Assembly: GCF_002797855.1 (NCBI RefSeq)
Contig: NZ_PGFB01000005.1
Location: forward strand, 248,001 to 312,000
Reading direction: 5' to 3'
DNA length: 64,000 nt
Source of the DNA: Compostimonas suwonensis
GTDB lineage: Bacteria > Actinomycetota > Actinomycetes > Actinomycetales > Microbacteriaceae
Shown: piece after piece, positions 54,813-64,000 of the stretch
Layout: every line of letters starts with the position of its first letter
Position numbering within the stretch: position 1 is the first letter of the stretch
Notes under the pieces: generated by a model
Told to the model about the DNA's origin: nothing
Database searches by the model: none
The model's input: only the letters and a program-made list of their open reading frames with translations
Made by a program: the position numbers and the translations under genes

Positions 54813-56042
54813 TCAGTTCGACAGGGCGGGAACCGTTCGCGGCCGCACCACGGTCCAGAGGACGACGATCGAGATGATCGCCGTGCAGCCCATGACGGCG
54901 GCCATGGGGATCGAGTTGCCCACCCCGAGCACACCCACGATCGGCGAGATGAGGCCGGCGAGCCCGAAGTTGACGGCCCCCAGGAGCGATGCCGCCGTGC
55001 CCGCCTCGTGACCGTGGTTGACGAGCGCGAGCACCTGCACGCAGGGGAAGCTGAAGCCGCACGCCGCGATGAAGAACCACAACGGGATGAGGGTTCCCCA
55101 CAGCCCGGCGCCCGCCGCGTCGAGGATCATGATGAGCAGCGCCATCGAGAGCATCGTGAGGGTCGTGAAGACGAGGATCCACTGCGGCCCCACGTACTTG
55201 GTGAGGCGTGACGCCGCCTGCACGCCGAACACGACGCCGAGCGAGTTCACGGCGAAGAGCAGCCCGTACTGCTGCGCGTCGAACGCGTAGATCTGCTGGA
55301 AGAGGAACGGCGAGGAGGAGAGATAGGCGAAGAGGCCGGTGAAGGTCATGCCGCCGATGATCGCGATGCCGATGAAGACGCGGTCCTTCAGCACCGCGCG
55401 GTAGCGCTGCAGCGTCGTGCTGTGCCCGGCATCGTGCCGGCGGGGCGACGGGAGGGTCTCGACGATCCACAGCGAGACGGCGACGATCACGAGGATGCCG
55501 TAGGCCCCGAGCACCCAGAAGATCCCGCGCCAGTCGACGATGAGCAGCAGCTGCGAGCCGATGACGGGGGCGAGCACGGGCGCGAGCCCGCTCACGAGCG
55601 CGAGCCGCGACAGCATGCGCACGAGCGGGCGGCCGCCGAAGAGATCGCGCACCATGGCCATGGCGACGACACCGCCGGCGGCGGCGCCGAAGCCCTGCAG
55701 CACCCGGAAGACGGCGAGCGTCACGATGTCGGGGGCGAGGGCCGCGCCCACGCAGGCGAGCACGTGCACACTCGTCGCGGCGATGAGCGGGAGCCGCCGC
55801 CCCACCTTGTCACTCCACGGCCCGACGATGAGCTGACCGAGCGCGAACCCGACGGTCGTGCCCGTCAGGGTGAGCTGGATGACCCACGGCTCGACGCCGA
55901 ACTGGCCCTCGATCGTCGGGAACGCCGGCAGGTAGAGGTCGATCGTGAACGGCCCGAGCGCGGTGAGCGCCCCGAGCACGAGGATGTAGGTCAGCCTTTG
56001 GCGCCCGGAGAGCGAATCGCCCGGGTGTACGACGGTGGTCAC
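54813..56042 (-). CDS. Bcr/CflA-family multidrug efflux MFS transporter
   Basis: This 409-residue proton-driven exporter has 12 membrane segments. The family pattern is clear: ALGPFTIDLYLPAFPTIEGQF in helix 1, GQLIVGPWSDKVGRRLPL (MFS loop 2-3), RVLQGFGAAAGGVVAMAMVRDLF and LVSGLAPVLAPVIGSQLL. Start GTG 56042 has AAGGA about 9 nt upstream. Relatives export bicyclomycin or chloramphenicol; the substrate here is unknown. Confidence 0.92.
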   Translation of the reverse strand: MTTVVHPGDSLSGRQRLTYILVLGALTALGPFTIDLYLPAFPTIEGQFGVEPWVIQLTLTGTTVGFALGQLIVGPWSDKVGRRLPLIAATSVHVLACVGAALAPDIVTLAVFRVLQGFGAAAGGVVAMAMVRDLFGGRPLVRMLSRLALVSGLAPVLAPVIGSQLLLIVDWRGIFWVLGAYGILVIVAVSLWIVETLPSPRRHDAGHSTTLQRYRAVLKDRVFIGIAIIGGMTFTGLFAYLSSSPFLFQQIYAFDAQQYGLLFAVNSLGVVFGVQAASRLTKYVGPQWILVFTTLTMLSMALLIMILDAAGAGLWGTLIPLWFFIAACGFSFPCVQVLALVNHGHEAGTAASLLGAVNFGLAGLISPIVGVLGVGNSIPMAAVMGCTAIISIVVLWTVVRPRTVPALSN

Positions 56043-56292
56043 GTGACAGTCCTTGGAAAAGCGGATGACGGAAGGGAGGATGCGGGCGAATGCGCGCGGC
56101 GACGGGCGCAGCACCGTGAGACGACGGTGCGCGAGGGTGGTGGTGGGAATGACGATCGTTCCGACGGGCGCGGCCCGGGAACGCCATACAAGCCTAGCGG
56201 TCGGAGCGAAGGGCGCCCGACATCAGCATCCGACTGTGATCAAACGTTTTCCACGCGGATGCCGCAGCCGCAGCCGAGGCGATCACCCGAGC

Positions 56293-57531
56293 TCAGACGG
56301 CAACCGAGTGTCCGTACCGCGCCGGGTCGGCCAGCAGCTGGGCGAAGGCCAGCTGCGAGGCCCCGACGACCAGGAGGTCGCGGCCGAGGGCGGCGCGGGT
56401 GATCTGCACCGCTTCGCGCGGGCCCATCATCGCCGAGCGCACGACGGTGGACTGGAGCCGCTCGGGAGCCACCTCGTAGAGGGTGCCGAGGAACCCGCCG
56501 AGCACGATGAGCTGCGGGTTGAAGAGGTTGACGGCGTTCTTGAGGGCGACGGCGAGGAAGCCGAGCTGCCGGTCGACGACCTCGGCCACGGCCGGGTCGG
56601 TCGCCGCCGGATCGGCGTACTGGTCGATGAGCGCCTGCTCGAGCTCGTCGCCCTGGTTGGGGGCGAGGCCGAGCGCCGCGAGGAGCGGGCCGCGCGAGAC
56701 CTCTGTCTCGAGGCATCCGTACGACCCGCAGTGGCAGGCGACGCCCTGGCTGTTGACGAGGGTGTGGCCGAGCTCGCCCGCGTAGCCCGATGAACCGGTC
56801 ATCAGGTGGCCGTCGATGACGACTCCCCCGCCGATGCCGCTCGCGCCGCCGTTGAGGTAGATCATGTCTTTCATGCCCTTGCCAGCGCCGAACATGCTCT
56901 CGGCCGTCGCGCCGACCGCGGCGTCGTTGGCCGCGTAGACGGGCAGGCCGAGGGCGTCCTGGAGCATCTGCGAGACGGGCTCCTGGTGCCAGCCGAGGTG
57001 CGGGGCGAGGTTCACGAGACCGTCGCTCGCTCGGACCAGGCCGGGCACGGCGAGGCCGAGGCCCACGGTGTTGTACTCGTGGTCGAGCTGGTCGCGCATG
57101 CCCGCGACGACCGCGCCGACGATGTTGACGACCTCTTCGACCGAGGGGATCCTGAGCGTGTCGTAGCGCACCCTCTTGACGACGTTGCCGCCGAGCGCCA
57201 CGAGGCCGATGGTCACGGAGTCGAGCTCGGGGTTGACCGCGAGCGCCACCGTGCGCTGGCTCGGCATGATGACCGGGCTGGGCCGGCCGACCTGGTTGGT
57301 GGTGTCGGGGTCGGCCTCGTAGACGAGGTCGAGGCTCACGAGCTCGGCGACGAGGGCGCCGATCGTCGAGCGGTTGAGACCCGTCTCACGGGTGAGCACG
57401 GCGCGGGAGACGGCGCCGCGGGTGTGCACGAGCGTGAGCACGGCAGACAGGTTGTTGCGGCGCACGTCGTCGAGGTTGTTGCCCCGGGGCGCACCACGCG
57501 CTGGCGGCTTCACCGCTTCAGAAACGACCAC
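56293..57531 (-). CDS. ROK-family transcriptional regulator (first copy)
   Basis: This 412-residue regulator has an N-terminal winged helix (RRNNLSAVLTLVHTRGAVSRAVLTRETGLNRSTIGALVAELV) and a ROK sugar-kinase-like domain with AVPGLV, GGASGIGGGVV and the zinc motif CHCGSYGCLE. GTG 57531 follows AGGGAGGT by 8 nt. It is a close paralogue of the next ROK gene, in tandem. It probably senses a sugar. Confidence 0.93.
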   Translation of the reverse strand: MVVSEAVKPPARGAPRGNNLDDVRRNNLSAVLTLVHTRGAVSRAVLTRETGLNRSTIGALVAELVSLDLVYEADPDTTNQVGRPSPVIMPSQRTVALAVNPELDSVTIGLVALGGNVVKRVRYDTLRIPSVEEVVNIVGAVVAGMRDQLDHEYNTVGLGLAVPGLVRASDGLVNLAPHLGWHQEPVSQMLQDALGLPVYAANDAAVGATAESMFGAGKGMKDMIYLNGGASGIGGGVVIDGHLMTGSSGYAGELGHTLVNSQGVACHCGSYGCLETEVSRGPLLAALGLAPNQGDELEQALIDQYADPAATDPAVAEVVDRQLGFLAVALKNAVNLFNPQLIVLGGFLGTLYEVAPERLQSTVVRSAMMGPREAVQITRAALGRDLLVVGASQLAFAQLLADPARYGHSVAV

Positions 57532-57907
57532 GACACGCCACCTCCCTGATCACGGCGCACTCAGCTGCCCGACCGACCCCACCCTCGTCAGCGGACACGT
57601 CATATTATCAGCCGGGAGACAACAAATTCGCGGCACCGTGCACGGTCTTCGAGCCCGAATACCCCCCGAATGGCCGACAACCACTCGAGCACATCGGCCC
57701 GGGACATCCGCAGATCCCCGGAAACACGGGGAAATCTCGTCAAGCATGCTTCGCCATCACCCTCGTTCAGGGGTAGACGGCCATGTCTCCCGGATAGGTC
57801 CATAGCTTGGAGAAAATAGGATCATCATAGGCAATATGAGGTGGTTTGCCAGGTCTGCGACCCCGCTCACAACGAATCGACGAAACGCCTCGAACGTCGC
57901 CGACGCC
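57532..57907. promoter_or_regulatory. Gap between two ROK genes
   Basis: No convincing gene in these 376 bp. TAATAT on the minus strand (about 57603-57608) could be the -10 box of the first ROK gene, and ACAACAAATT near 57619 resembles an AACAAA ROK half-site. Confidence 0.35.
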
Positions 57908-59128
57908 TCAGAGCTGAGCCATCCTGCGCAGGGGCAGCCCCGCCGGATCCGCCAGCACACCCGAGAAGGCGAGCTCGGCGGCACCGATCATCAGGAGGTC
58001 GGAGCCGAGCTGCGCCCGGGTGATCGTCACGCCCTGAGCGGGGCCGTCGAGCGCCTCGGTGAGCACGATCCCCGTGAGCCGGTCGGGGGCGAGCGCGAAG
58101 AGGGTCGCGAGGAAGCCGCCGAGCACGATCTTCTGGGGGTTGAAGACGTTGACCGCGTTGCGGAGGGTGATGGCGAGGAAGTCGAGCTGCCGTTCGATCT
58201 CGGCGAGGACGGCCGGGTCGGTCGACGCCGCGAGCGCCGCCTCCAGCTCCTCGCTGTCTCCGCCGTCGAGGCCCACCACGTCGAGCAGCCGCTGACGGCT
58301 GACCTCGGTCTCGAGGCATCCGATCGCCCCGCAGTGGCAGAGCACGCCCTCGGAGTTGACGAGCGTGTGGCCGAGCTCGCCGGCGTAGCCGTCGACACCC
58401 GTGCGCAGGCTGCCGTTGCTGATGACGCCGCCGCCCACGCCGCTCGCGCCGCCGTTGAGGTAGACGAGGTCCATGGCGCCCTGGCCCGCGCCGAAGATGA
58501 TCTCGCCGCCGGCCCCGAGCGAGGCGTCGTTCGAGGCCCAGACCGGGTAGCCCGTCGCGCGGGCGACCATCTCGGCGATCGGCTCGTCGTTCCAGCTGAG
58601 GTGCGGGGCGTAGGTGACCACGCCGTCGTCGGCGCGCACGAGACCGGGCACCGCGATGCCGATCCCGACGATGCGGTAGGAGGTGTCGAGCTCGCTGCGC
58701 ATGCCCTCGATCACGGCGGCCGCGATGTTCGCGACCTCCTGCGACGACGGCACGTGCTGGGTCTCGTAGCGGATGCGCTTGATGACCTTGCCGCCGAGGC
58801 CGACGAGGCCGATCGTGATCGCGTCGATCTCGGGGTTGATGGCGAGCGCCGCCGTCGACGGGTTCGCGTGCACCCGCGGGCTCGGCCGCCCGACGTTCGT
58901 GCTCGTGCCGGGCGCCGTCTCGTAGAGCAGCTCGAGATCGCTCAGCTGGCTCGTGAGCGTGGCCACGGTCGAGCGGTTGAGGCCGGTCGCCCGCGCCAGC
59001 TCGGCCCGGGTGAGTGTGCCCCGATGGTGCACGAGGGAGAGGATGAGGGAGAGGTTCGTGCGACGGGTCTGGTCGTTCGTCGTCGCGGTGCTCGCGGAGC
59101 CGAACACCGGTGGCTCAGTTATCGACAC
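57908..59128 (-). CDS. ROK-family transcriptional regulator (second copy)
   Basis: This 406-residue regulator has the same plan as its tandem paralogue: winged helix (RRTNLSLILSLVHHRGTLTRAELARATGLNRSTVATLTSQLS), the ROK domain with AVPGLVRADDGV, GGASGVGGGVI, and zinc motif CHCGAIGCLE. GTG 59128 is assumed; an ATG at 59140 adds four codons. It follows a TIM-barrel isomerase gene and is likely part of the sugar locus that also has a Gfo/Idh dehydrogenase and an RbsB-like binding protein. Confidence 0.93.
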   Translation of the reverse strand: MSITEPPVFGSASTATTNDQTRRTNLSLILSLVHHRGTLTRAELARATGLNRSTVATLTSQLSDLELLYETAPGTSTNVGRPSPRVHANPSTAALAINPEIDAITIGLVGLGGKVIKRIRYETQHVPSSQEVANIAAAVIEGMRSELDTSYRIVGIGIAVPGLVRADDGVVTYAPHLSWNDEPIAEMVARATGYPVWASNDASLGAGGEIIFGAGQGAMDLVYLNGGASGVGGGVISNGSLRTGVDGYAGELGHTLVNSEGVLCHCGAIGCLETEVSRQRLLDVVGLDGGDSEELEAALAASTDPAVLAEIERQLDFLAITLRNAVNVFNPQKIVLGGFLATLFALAPDRLTGIVLTEALDGPAQGVTITRAQLGSDLLMIGAAELAFSGVLADPAGLPLRRMAQL

Positions 59129-59217
59129 GATTCCCCACATCTCTCGTTTGTCGGTTGTTGCCGGGTGGAGCGACGCACGAGCGACGCGCCACCCGGCGAG
59201 GTTCGCCGTCCTCCGCG

Positions 59218-60219
59218 TCAGCGAGTGCTGAACGCGGCATCGAACGCCGCCGTGGGGGCGTCGAATGCCAGTCGCTTCACGAACTCGAGGGCTTCGGGTG
59301 CGCCGACGAGCCGATCCATGCCGGCGTCCTCCCACTCGACCGAGATGGGGCCGTCGTAGCCGATGGCGTTGAGCGCACGGAAGCTCATCTCCCACGGCAC
59401 GTCACCGTGACCGGTCGAGACGAAGTCCCAACCGCGGTGCAGGTCGGCCCAGGCGAGGTGGGATCCGAGACGGCCGTTGCGGCCGTTTCCGATGTTCATC
59501 TTCACGTCTTTGCAGTCCACGTGGTAGATGAGGTCTTTGAACTCGAGGATGAAGGCCACCGGGTCGAGCTGCTGCCAGACGAAGTGGCTCGGGTCCCAGT
59601 TGAGGCCGAACGCCTTGCGGTGCCCGATCGCCTCGAGGGTGCGCACGGTCGTCCAGTAGTCGTAGGCGATCTCGCTCGGGTGCACCTCGTGCGCGAAGCG
59701 CACGCCGACCTCGTCGAAGACGTCGAGGATGGGGTTCCAGCGGTCGGCGAAGTCCTGGTAGCCGGCGTCGACGGCCTCCTGCGAGACGGGCGGGAACATG
59801 GCGACGTACTTCCAGATGCTCGAGCCCGTGAAGCCGACCACGGTCTTGACTCCGAGCTTGGCCGCGAGACGGGCCGTGTTCTTCATCTCCTCCGCGGCGC
59901 GCTGGCGCACGCCCTCGGGGTCGCCGTCGCCCCAGACGACGTCGGGCAGGATGTCGCGGTGCCTCTGGTCGATCGGGTCGTCGCAGACCGCCTGGCCCTT
60001 GAGGTGGTTGGAGATCGCGTAGACCTTGAGGTCGTACTTCTCGAGCAGGGCCAGCTTGCCGGCCACGTACTCCTCGTCGTCCCAGCGCCACGGATCCAGG
60101 TGGTCGCCCCAGCAGGCGATCTCGAGACCGTCGTATCCCCAGCCGCTGGCGAGTCTCGCCACCTCCTCGAACGGAAGATCCGCCCACTGGCCGGTGAACA
60201 GGGTGATCGGTCGTGACAT
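59218..60219 (-). CDS. Sugar phosphate isomerase/epimerase (AP-endonuclease-2-like barrel)
   Basis: This 333-residue TIM barrel of the xylose-isomerase-like family begins [30 protein letters not shown]. Metal-binding positions are suggested by [31 protein letters not shown] and [11 protein letters not shown]. Close relatives isomerise or epimerise sugars or inositols; the substrate is not shown. The start ATG 60219 follows AGGAGAAG. It lies between the Gfo/Idh and ROK genes. Confidence 0.9.
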   Translation of the reverse strand: MSRPITLFTGQWADLPFEEVARLASGWGYDGLEIACWGDHLDPWRWDDEEYVAGKLALLEKYDLKVYAISNHLKGQAVCDDPIDQRHRDILPDVVWGDGDPEGVRQRAAEEMKNTARLAAKLGVKTVVGFTGSSIWKYVAMFPPVSQEAVDAGYQDFADRWNPILDVFDEVGVRFAHEVHPSEIAYDYWTTVRTLEAIGHRKAFGLNWDPSHFVWQQLDPVAFILEFKDLIYHVDCKDVKMNIGNGRNGRLGSHLAWADLHRGWDFVSTGHGDVPWEMSFRALNAIGYDGPISVEWEDAGMDRLVGAPEALEFVKRLAFDAPTAAFDAAFSTR

Positions 60220-60295
60220 GTGCTCTTCTCCTACTTCTTCTGTGCGGGGTGGTGGGTGAGGCGGGTGGGTGGGTCGGCGTGGATGTCGGCGAGCG

Positions 60296-61468
60296 TCAGA
60301 CGGTGGTCCAGGCGCTCCCGTTCTCGGAGCTGGTCTCGACGGCGTCGAGCACCTCCTGCACCTGCAGGCCGTCGGCGAAGGAGGGGCGGGGCTGGGTTCC
60401 GGAGGCGATCGCCTCGACGAAGTCCTTGGCCTGGTGCGAGAAGCCGTGCTCGTAGCCGAGCATGTGCCCGGCCGGCCACCACGCCGAGATGTAGGGGTGC
60501 TCGGGCTCGGTCACGAGGATCGTGGTGAAGCCCTGCTCCGTCGACGGCGCGGTCGCGTCGTAGTACTGCAGGGAGTTGAGGTTCTCGAGGTCGAAGGAGA
60601 TGGCGCCGGCCGAGCCGGAGATCTCGATGCGCAGGGCGTTCTTGCGGCCCGTGCTGAAGCGCGTCGCCTCGAAGGATCCGAGGAAGCCGCCTTCGAAGCG
60701 GCCGGTGAACAGGGCGAGGTCGTCGACCGTGACCGCTCCGCGCTCGGTCGAGGCGGTTCCGGAGAGGCCCTGCGAGCTCTCGAGCAGCGGACGCTCGGAG
60801 ACGATGGTCTCGAGGATGCCGGAGACGGTCGTGAGCTTCTGACCGGTGATGTACTGGGCCAGGTCGATCGCGTGGGCGCCGATGTCGCCGAGCGAGCCGG
60901 AGCCGGCGAGGTCTTTCTTGAGGCGCCAGGTGAGGGGCGACTCGGGGTCGATGAGCCAGTCCTGCAGGTAGGCGGCGCGCACCTGGCGGATCTCGCCGAT
61001 CCTGCCGGCGGCGACGAGGTCTCGCGCAAAGGTCGCGGCGGGAACCCGGCGGTAGGTGAAGCCCACCATGGCGTAGACGCCGCGCTCGGCGGCGGCGGTC
61101 GCGGCATCCGCCATGGCCTTCGCCTCGGCGACCGTGTTGGCCAGCGGCTTCTCGCAGAGCACGTGCTTGCCCGCCTCGAGGGCGGCGATGGCGATCTCGG
61201 CGTGGGAGTCGCCGGGGGTGACGATGTCGATCACATCGATGTCGTCGCGTGTGAGCACCTCGCGCCAGTCGGTCGAGGTCTCGGCCCAGCCCCACTTCTG
61301 CGCGGCCTCGGCGACCCGTGTCGCGTCGCGACCGACGAGCACAGCCATCTCGGGGGCGGCGGGGAGATCGAAGAACCTCGGGGCGACCCTCCACCCTTGC
61401 GAGTGTGCGGCTCCCATGAAGCCGTAGCCGACCATGGCCACGCGGAGTCGAGGTGCTGTTTCTGTCAC
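60296..61468 (-). CDS. Gfo/Idh/MocA-family oxidoreductase
   Basis: This 390-residue NAD(P)-dependent sugar or inositol dehydrogenase has the nucleotide-binding motif [17 protein letters not shown], the family EKPLA in [11 protein letters not shown], and an alpha/beta C-terminal domain with [17 protein letters not shown], containing the catalytic region. The start is GTG 61468. It sits after the RbsB-like gene and before the isomerase, as in inositol/sugar loci. Confidence 0.93.
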   Translation of the reverse strand: MTETAPRLRVAMVGYGFMGAAHSQGWRVAPRFFDLPAAPEMAVLVGRDATRVAEAAQKWGWAETSTDWREVLTRDDIDVIDIVTPGDSHAEIAIAALEAGKHVLCEKPLANTVAEAKAMADAATAAAERGVYAMVGFTYRRVPAATFARDLVAAGRIGEIRQVRAAYLQDWLIDPESPLTWRLKKDLAGSGSLGDIGAHAIDLAQYITGQKLTTVSGILETIVSERPLLESSQGLSGTASTERGAVTVDDLALFTGRFEGGFLGSFEATRFSTGRKNALRIEISGSAGAISFDLENLNSLQYYDATAPSTEQGFTTILVTEPEHPYISAWWPAGHMLGYEHGFSHQAKDFVEAIASGTQPRPSFADGLQVQEVLDAVETSSENGSAWTTV

Positions 61469-61570
61469 GTTCGGTGCTTTCTGCTCGATGAGGAGGATCG
61501 GAGCCCGGAGGTGACGGGGCTCGCCGGAGAAGGCCTCAAGAAAGAGTACGAGTAAAGAGGAGTGTTGAGG

Positions 61571-61616
61571 CGGATCGGGGCGCCGACGGCGATGACAGCG
61601 CCGACACCCCGATCCG
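61571..61616 (-). terminator. Terminator-like hairpin after the binding-protein gene
   Basis: CGGATCGGGG (61571-61580) pairs perfectly with 61607-61616; inner bases extend the stem partly. It lies downstream of the RbsB-like stop (61638) and before the oxidoreductase gene. Confidence 0.65.
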
Positions 61617-61637
61617 GGTCAGGTGACGGTTCGGGTC

Positions 61638-62687
61638 TTAGGACTCGAACGCGTTCGGCAGGAACTCGTCGACGTTCTCCTTGGTGACGACGGGTGCGTA
61701 GAGCTGGATCTTGCGCGGGACCGCGGTCTCGACGAGGTCGCTCATGCCCTTGCCCTGCACGATGAGGCGGGCGAGGTTGATGCCGTCGGCAGCCTGGGTG
61801 TGCGGGTAGATGACGGTCGCCTTGAGAACGGTGTTGTCGTCCTTGATGGCGCGCATCACGTTGGCGGAGCCGGCTCCACCGACCATGAAGAACTCGTCGC
61901 GGCCGGCGGCGTCGATCGCGGCGAGCACGCCGACACCCTGGTCGTCGTCGTGGTTCCAGATGGCGTCGATCTTCGGAGCGGCTGCGAGGAGCTGCGAGGC
62001 GGCTGCCTCACCGCCCTGGACCGTGAAGTCGGCGGCGACGCGGTTGGTGACCTCGAGGCCGCAGTCCTCGAGGGCGTCCTTGAAGCCGGCGCTGCGGTCG
62101 ACCGTCAGCGGAAGGCTGTCGATTCCGGCGATCTCGGCGACGACGGCGTCGGGGTTGTCGCCCAGCTGCTCGCAGATGTAGGTACCGGCGCTGACGCCCA
62201 TGCCGTAGTTGTCACCGAGGATCGTCGTGCGTGCGGCGAAGGTGCTCGAGAACTCGCGGTCGACGTTGATGACCGGGATGCCGGCGTCCATGGCCTTGAT
62301 CGCGACGTCGGTGAGTGCGGCACCGTCGGTCGGGAGCAGGACGATGGCGTCGACGCCGTCGTTGATGAACGTCTCGACCTGGCTGATCTGCAGGTTCGCG
62401 TCGTTCGTGCCCTCGGCGACGACGAGGTTGATGTCCGGGTACTTCTCCGCTTCGGCGAGGGCGGCGGAGTTGATGGCGCCGAGCCAGCCGTGGTCGGCCG
62501 CAGGGCCCGAGAAGCCGATCGTGATCTCTTCGCCGGCCGCAGCGTTGTCCTCTGCGGAGTTGCCGGACGGAGCAGCACTGCTCGTGTCGGACGGGCTGGC
62601 CGTACAAGCCGTCAGCAGACCGGCGACGGCAAGCGAAGCGCCTCCGGCGACGAGCAGGCGGCGGCGCAGCGTGCGTGAAGCAAGCAT
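61638..62687 (-). CDS. Sugar ABC transporter substrate-binding lipoprotein, RbsB type
   Basis: This is a 349-residue CUT2-type binding protein with signal peptide and lipobox LTAC at about 26-29 from ATG 62687. The binding-protein signature is ITIGFSGPAADHGWLGAINSAA...AIVLLPTDGAALTDVAIKAMDAGIPVINVDREF, then GDNYGMGVSAGTYICEQLG and NHDDDQGVGVLAAI. A strong AGGAGG precedes the ATG. It is divergent from the RbsA-like ATPase gene. The sugar is unknown. Confidence 0.93.
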   Translation of the reverse strand: MLASRTLRRRLLVAGGASLAVAGLLTACTASPSDTSSAAPSGNSAEDNAAAGEEITIGFSGPAADHGWLGAINSAALAEAEKYPDINLVVAEGTNDANLQISQVETFINDGVDAIVLLPTDGAALTDVAIKAMDAGIPVINVDREFSSTFAARTTILGDNYGMGVSAGTYICEQLGDNPDAVVAEIAGIDSLPLTVDRSAGFKDALEDCGLEVTNRVAADFTVQGGEAAASQLLAAAPKIDAIWNHDDDQGVGVLAAIDAAGRDEFFMVGGAGSANVMRAIKDDNTVLKATVIYPHTQAADGINLARLIVQGKGMSDLVETAVPRKIQLYAPVVTKENVDEFLPNAFES

Positions 62688-63108
62688 GTAATTCCTCCTA
62701 GTAAGTGATTGCAGTTTCGCTCGCCAATGGGAGGTGCATCGGCGAGAGGACCGGAGCATGCACTCCGAGGTCTCGACTGAGTCCGCATTGACGTTTCATG
62801 CAACATAACAGAGATTATTCCGATTGTCGCTCTTTCTTTTTTCTCAAAGGTCACGATTTGGCCCTGTAGCGATGCGCCAACAACAAATCCCAAAGTGAAC
62901 GGAAGGCGATCAATTCATGGGACGATTTGGGTCGGAACCGCGTGATCTCAGGGCAGAATAATCCCCGGCATCCCGGGCGAGAAGAGAATCGAAAGACCCG
63001 AGTCGACCACCGCCTCCCTCGAGCGGGGTGCACGCAGGCGCACGGTCGCTGCGGGAGAAATCAGATCGATTGAGTGCGGGCCTGCAACAATTCTGTTATG
63101 TTGCCACC
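62688..63108. promoter_or_regulatory. Divergent control region of the CUT2 sugar locus
   Basis: No gene in these 421 bp. CTGTTATGTTG occurs at 63093-63103 and, inverted, at 62801-62811, one copy per direction. At 63084-63104 GCAACA-N9-TGTTGC forms a palindrome that overlaps a -10-like TGTTAT (63094-63099), with TTGAGT 18 bp before it. An ACAACAAAT sequence lies near 62876. Such AACA/TGTT palindromes resemble ROK operators (inference). Confidence 0.5.
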
Positions 63109-64000
63109 ATGATCAATGTCGACCATCCGACCTCGCTGCTGCAAGTGCGCGGTCTCACGAAGAGCTTTGCGGGCGTCCAGGCGCTTAAGGGCGTGGATCT
63201 GGACGTCGTTCCAGGAGAGGTGCACTGCGTACTGGGCCAGAACGGCGCAGGCAAGTCGACCCTCATCAAAACGCTCTCCGGCGTCAACCAGCCCGACGAG
63301 GGCGAGATCCTCTGGCGGGGCGAGCCCGTCACCATCAGCGACCCCATCGCCGCCCTCGGCATGGGCATCGCCACGATGTACCAGGAGCTCGATGTCGTCG
63401 ACGGCCTCACCGTCGCCGAGAACATCTTCCTCGGCCACGAATACGCCCGCGCCGGCGTGACCGACCGCCGCACGACCAACCGCAGGGCCCGCGAGATCAT
63501 GACTCGCCTCGGCCACGGCGACATCCCCCCGAACCGCGAGGTCGGGCATCTGTCGGCCGCCAACAAGCAGATCGTGAGCATGGCCCGCGCGCTCTCGCAC
63601 GACACCAGGCTCATCATCATGGACGAGCCCTCGGCCGTGCTCGACGCCGAAGAGGTCAAGAACCTCTTCCGGGTCGTGCGCGAGCTCACCGCCGACGGCA
63701 TCGCGGTCATCTACATCTCGCACCGCCTCGAGGAGATCCGCCAGATCGGCGACCGAATCACGGTCATCAAAGACGGCCGGAGCATGGCGAACAACCTCCC
63801 CGTCGCCGACACCCCCACCCAGGAGCTCATCCGCCTGATGACGGGCCGCACGGTCGAGAACGTCTTCCCGCCGGCCACGCCGGTGGCCCCGGATGCCCCG
63901 GTCATGCTGTCCGTCGAAGGGCTCGGCGTCCGCGGCCTCTTCGAGAACATCGACTTCGAGGTTCGCGCGGGCGAGATCGTCGGCCTCGCCGGGCTCGTCG
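63109..64000 (+). CDS. Sugar ABC transporter ATP-binding protein, RbsA type, 5' part
   Basis: The first 297 residues are present; the gene runs off the window. It has a first ATPase domain with Walker A GQNGAGKST, Q-loop YQELDV, Walker B LIIMDEPSAVLD and the H-loop SHRLEE. The ABC signature is LSAANKQ rather than LSGGQ, unusual but near the LSxxxxQ of CUT2 ATPases. The second domain begins VMLSVEGLGVRGLFENIDFEVRAGEIVGLAGLV. ATG 63109 has no Shine-Dalgarno and a -10-like box 9 nt upstream, so leaderless translation is likely. It probably serves the RbsB-like protein opposite. Confidence 0.93.
   Translation, partial: MINVDHPTSLLQVRGLTKSFAGVQALKGVDLDVVPGEVHCVLGQNGAGKSTLIKTLSGVNQPDEGEILWRGEPVTISDPIAALGMGIATMYQELDVVDGLTVAENIFLGHEYARAGVTDRRTTNRRAREIMTRLGHGDIPPNREVGHLSAANKQIVSMARALSHDTRLIIMDEPSAVLDAEEVKNLFRVVRELTADGIAVIYISHRLEEIRQIGDRITVIKDGRSMANNLPVADTPTQELIRLMTGRTVENVFPPATPVAPDAPVMLSVEGLGVRGLFENIDFEVRAGEIVGLAGLV

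Overview
The window is GC-rich (roughly 70 percent by eye) and densely coding. Gene content and codon style point to an actinobacterium, most likely family Microbacteriaceae. The indications are GTG starts, malate:quinone oxidoreductase, a phosphoketolase/Pta/AckA route, a SipW-type surface cluster with a choice-of-anchor G-like protein, a large ATP-binding LuxR regulator, an LPXTG protein and many sugar ABC genes. The family assignment is inference. No phage, plasmid, insertion sequence, rRNA or CRISPR locus was seen; there is one tRNA, Ser(GGA).

Layout. 1-3.3 kb: 3' end of an SDR gene, mqo, a DUF1801-like gene and a small unknown. 3.4-10 kb: a signalling and glycan region with an OmpR-type response regulator, an HPt-like protein lacking the phospho-histidine and overlapping a processive-type family 2 glycosyltransferase, a lipoprotein, a membrane protein with a degenerate GGDEF domain, and a PAS-like histidine kinase. 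10-15.9 kb: asd, lysC, recR and dnaX on the minus strand. 16-17 kb: a lone AbiEi/DUF559-like gene. 17.1-24.8 kb: a SipW-type signal peptidase with exported cargo proteins and a divergent 911-residue LuxR-type regulator.

24.8-32.2 kb: an apparent operon xfp - DUF1254 gene - pta - ackA, able to turn sugar phosphates into acetyl phosphate, then acetyl-CoA or acetate plus ATP. 32.5-40.5 kb: a small NAD(P)-binding protein, the tRNA, a PH-like membrane protein, an SRPBCC protein, a secreted M64 metallopeptidase with a TDPG-repeat wall spacer and LPSTG anchor, an AraC-type regulator and a MenC/N-acylamino acid racemase-type enolase. 40.5-44.2 kb: a chloramphenicol acetyltransferase-like gene, a GNAT gene, a saccharopine dehydrogenase-family gene and two coupled small membrane proteins.

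44.2-54 kb: an arabinan/arabinoside utilisation locus. It has an ABC importer (binding protein and two permeases), GH1 and GH51 glycosidases, a LacI regulator and a divergent secreted GH93-like arabinanase candidate with CBM35-like and ricin-type modules. Near-identical TACAACGTTGTA operators lie in both control regions. 54-64 kb: a PAP2 phosphatase, a Bcr/CflA efflux pump, two tandem ROK regulators, and a second sugar locus with a TIM-barrel isomerase, a Gfo/Idh oxidoreductase, an RbsB-like binding protein and a divergent RbsA-like ATPase that runs off the window.

The most unusual non-coding signal is a set of six long intergenic inverted repeats (arms 15-27 bp). Two of them, 30 kb apart, share the arm core CTCAAAACGACGGAGATT.
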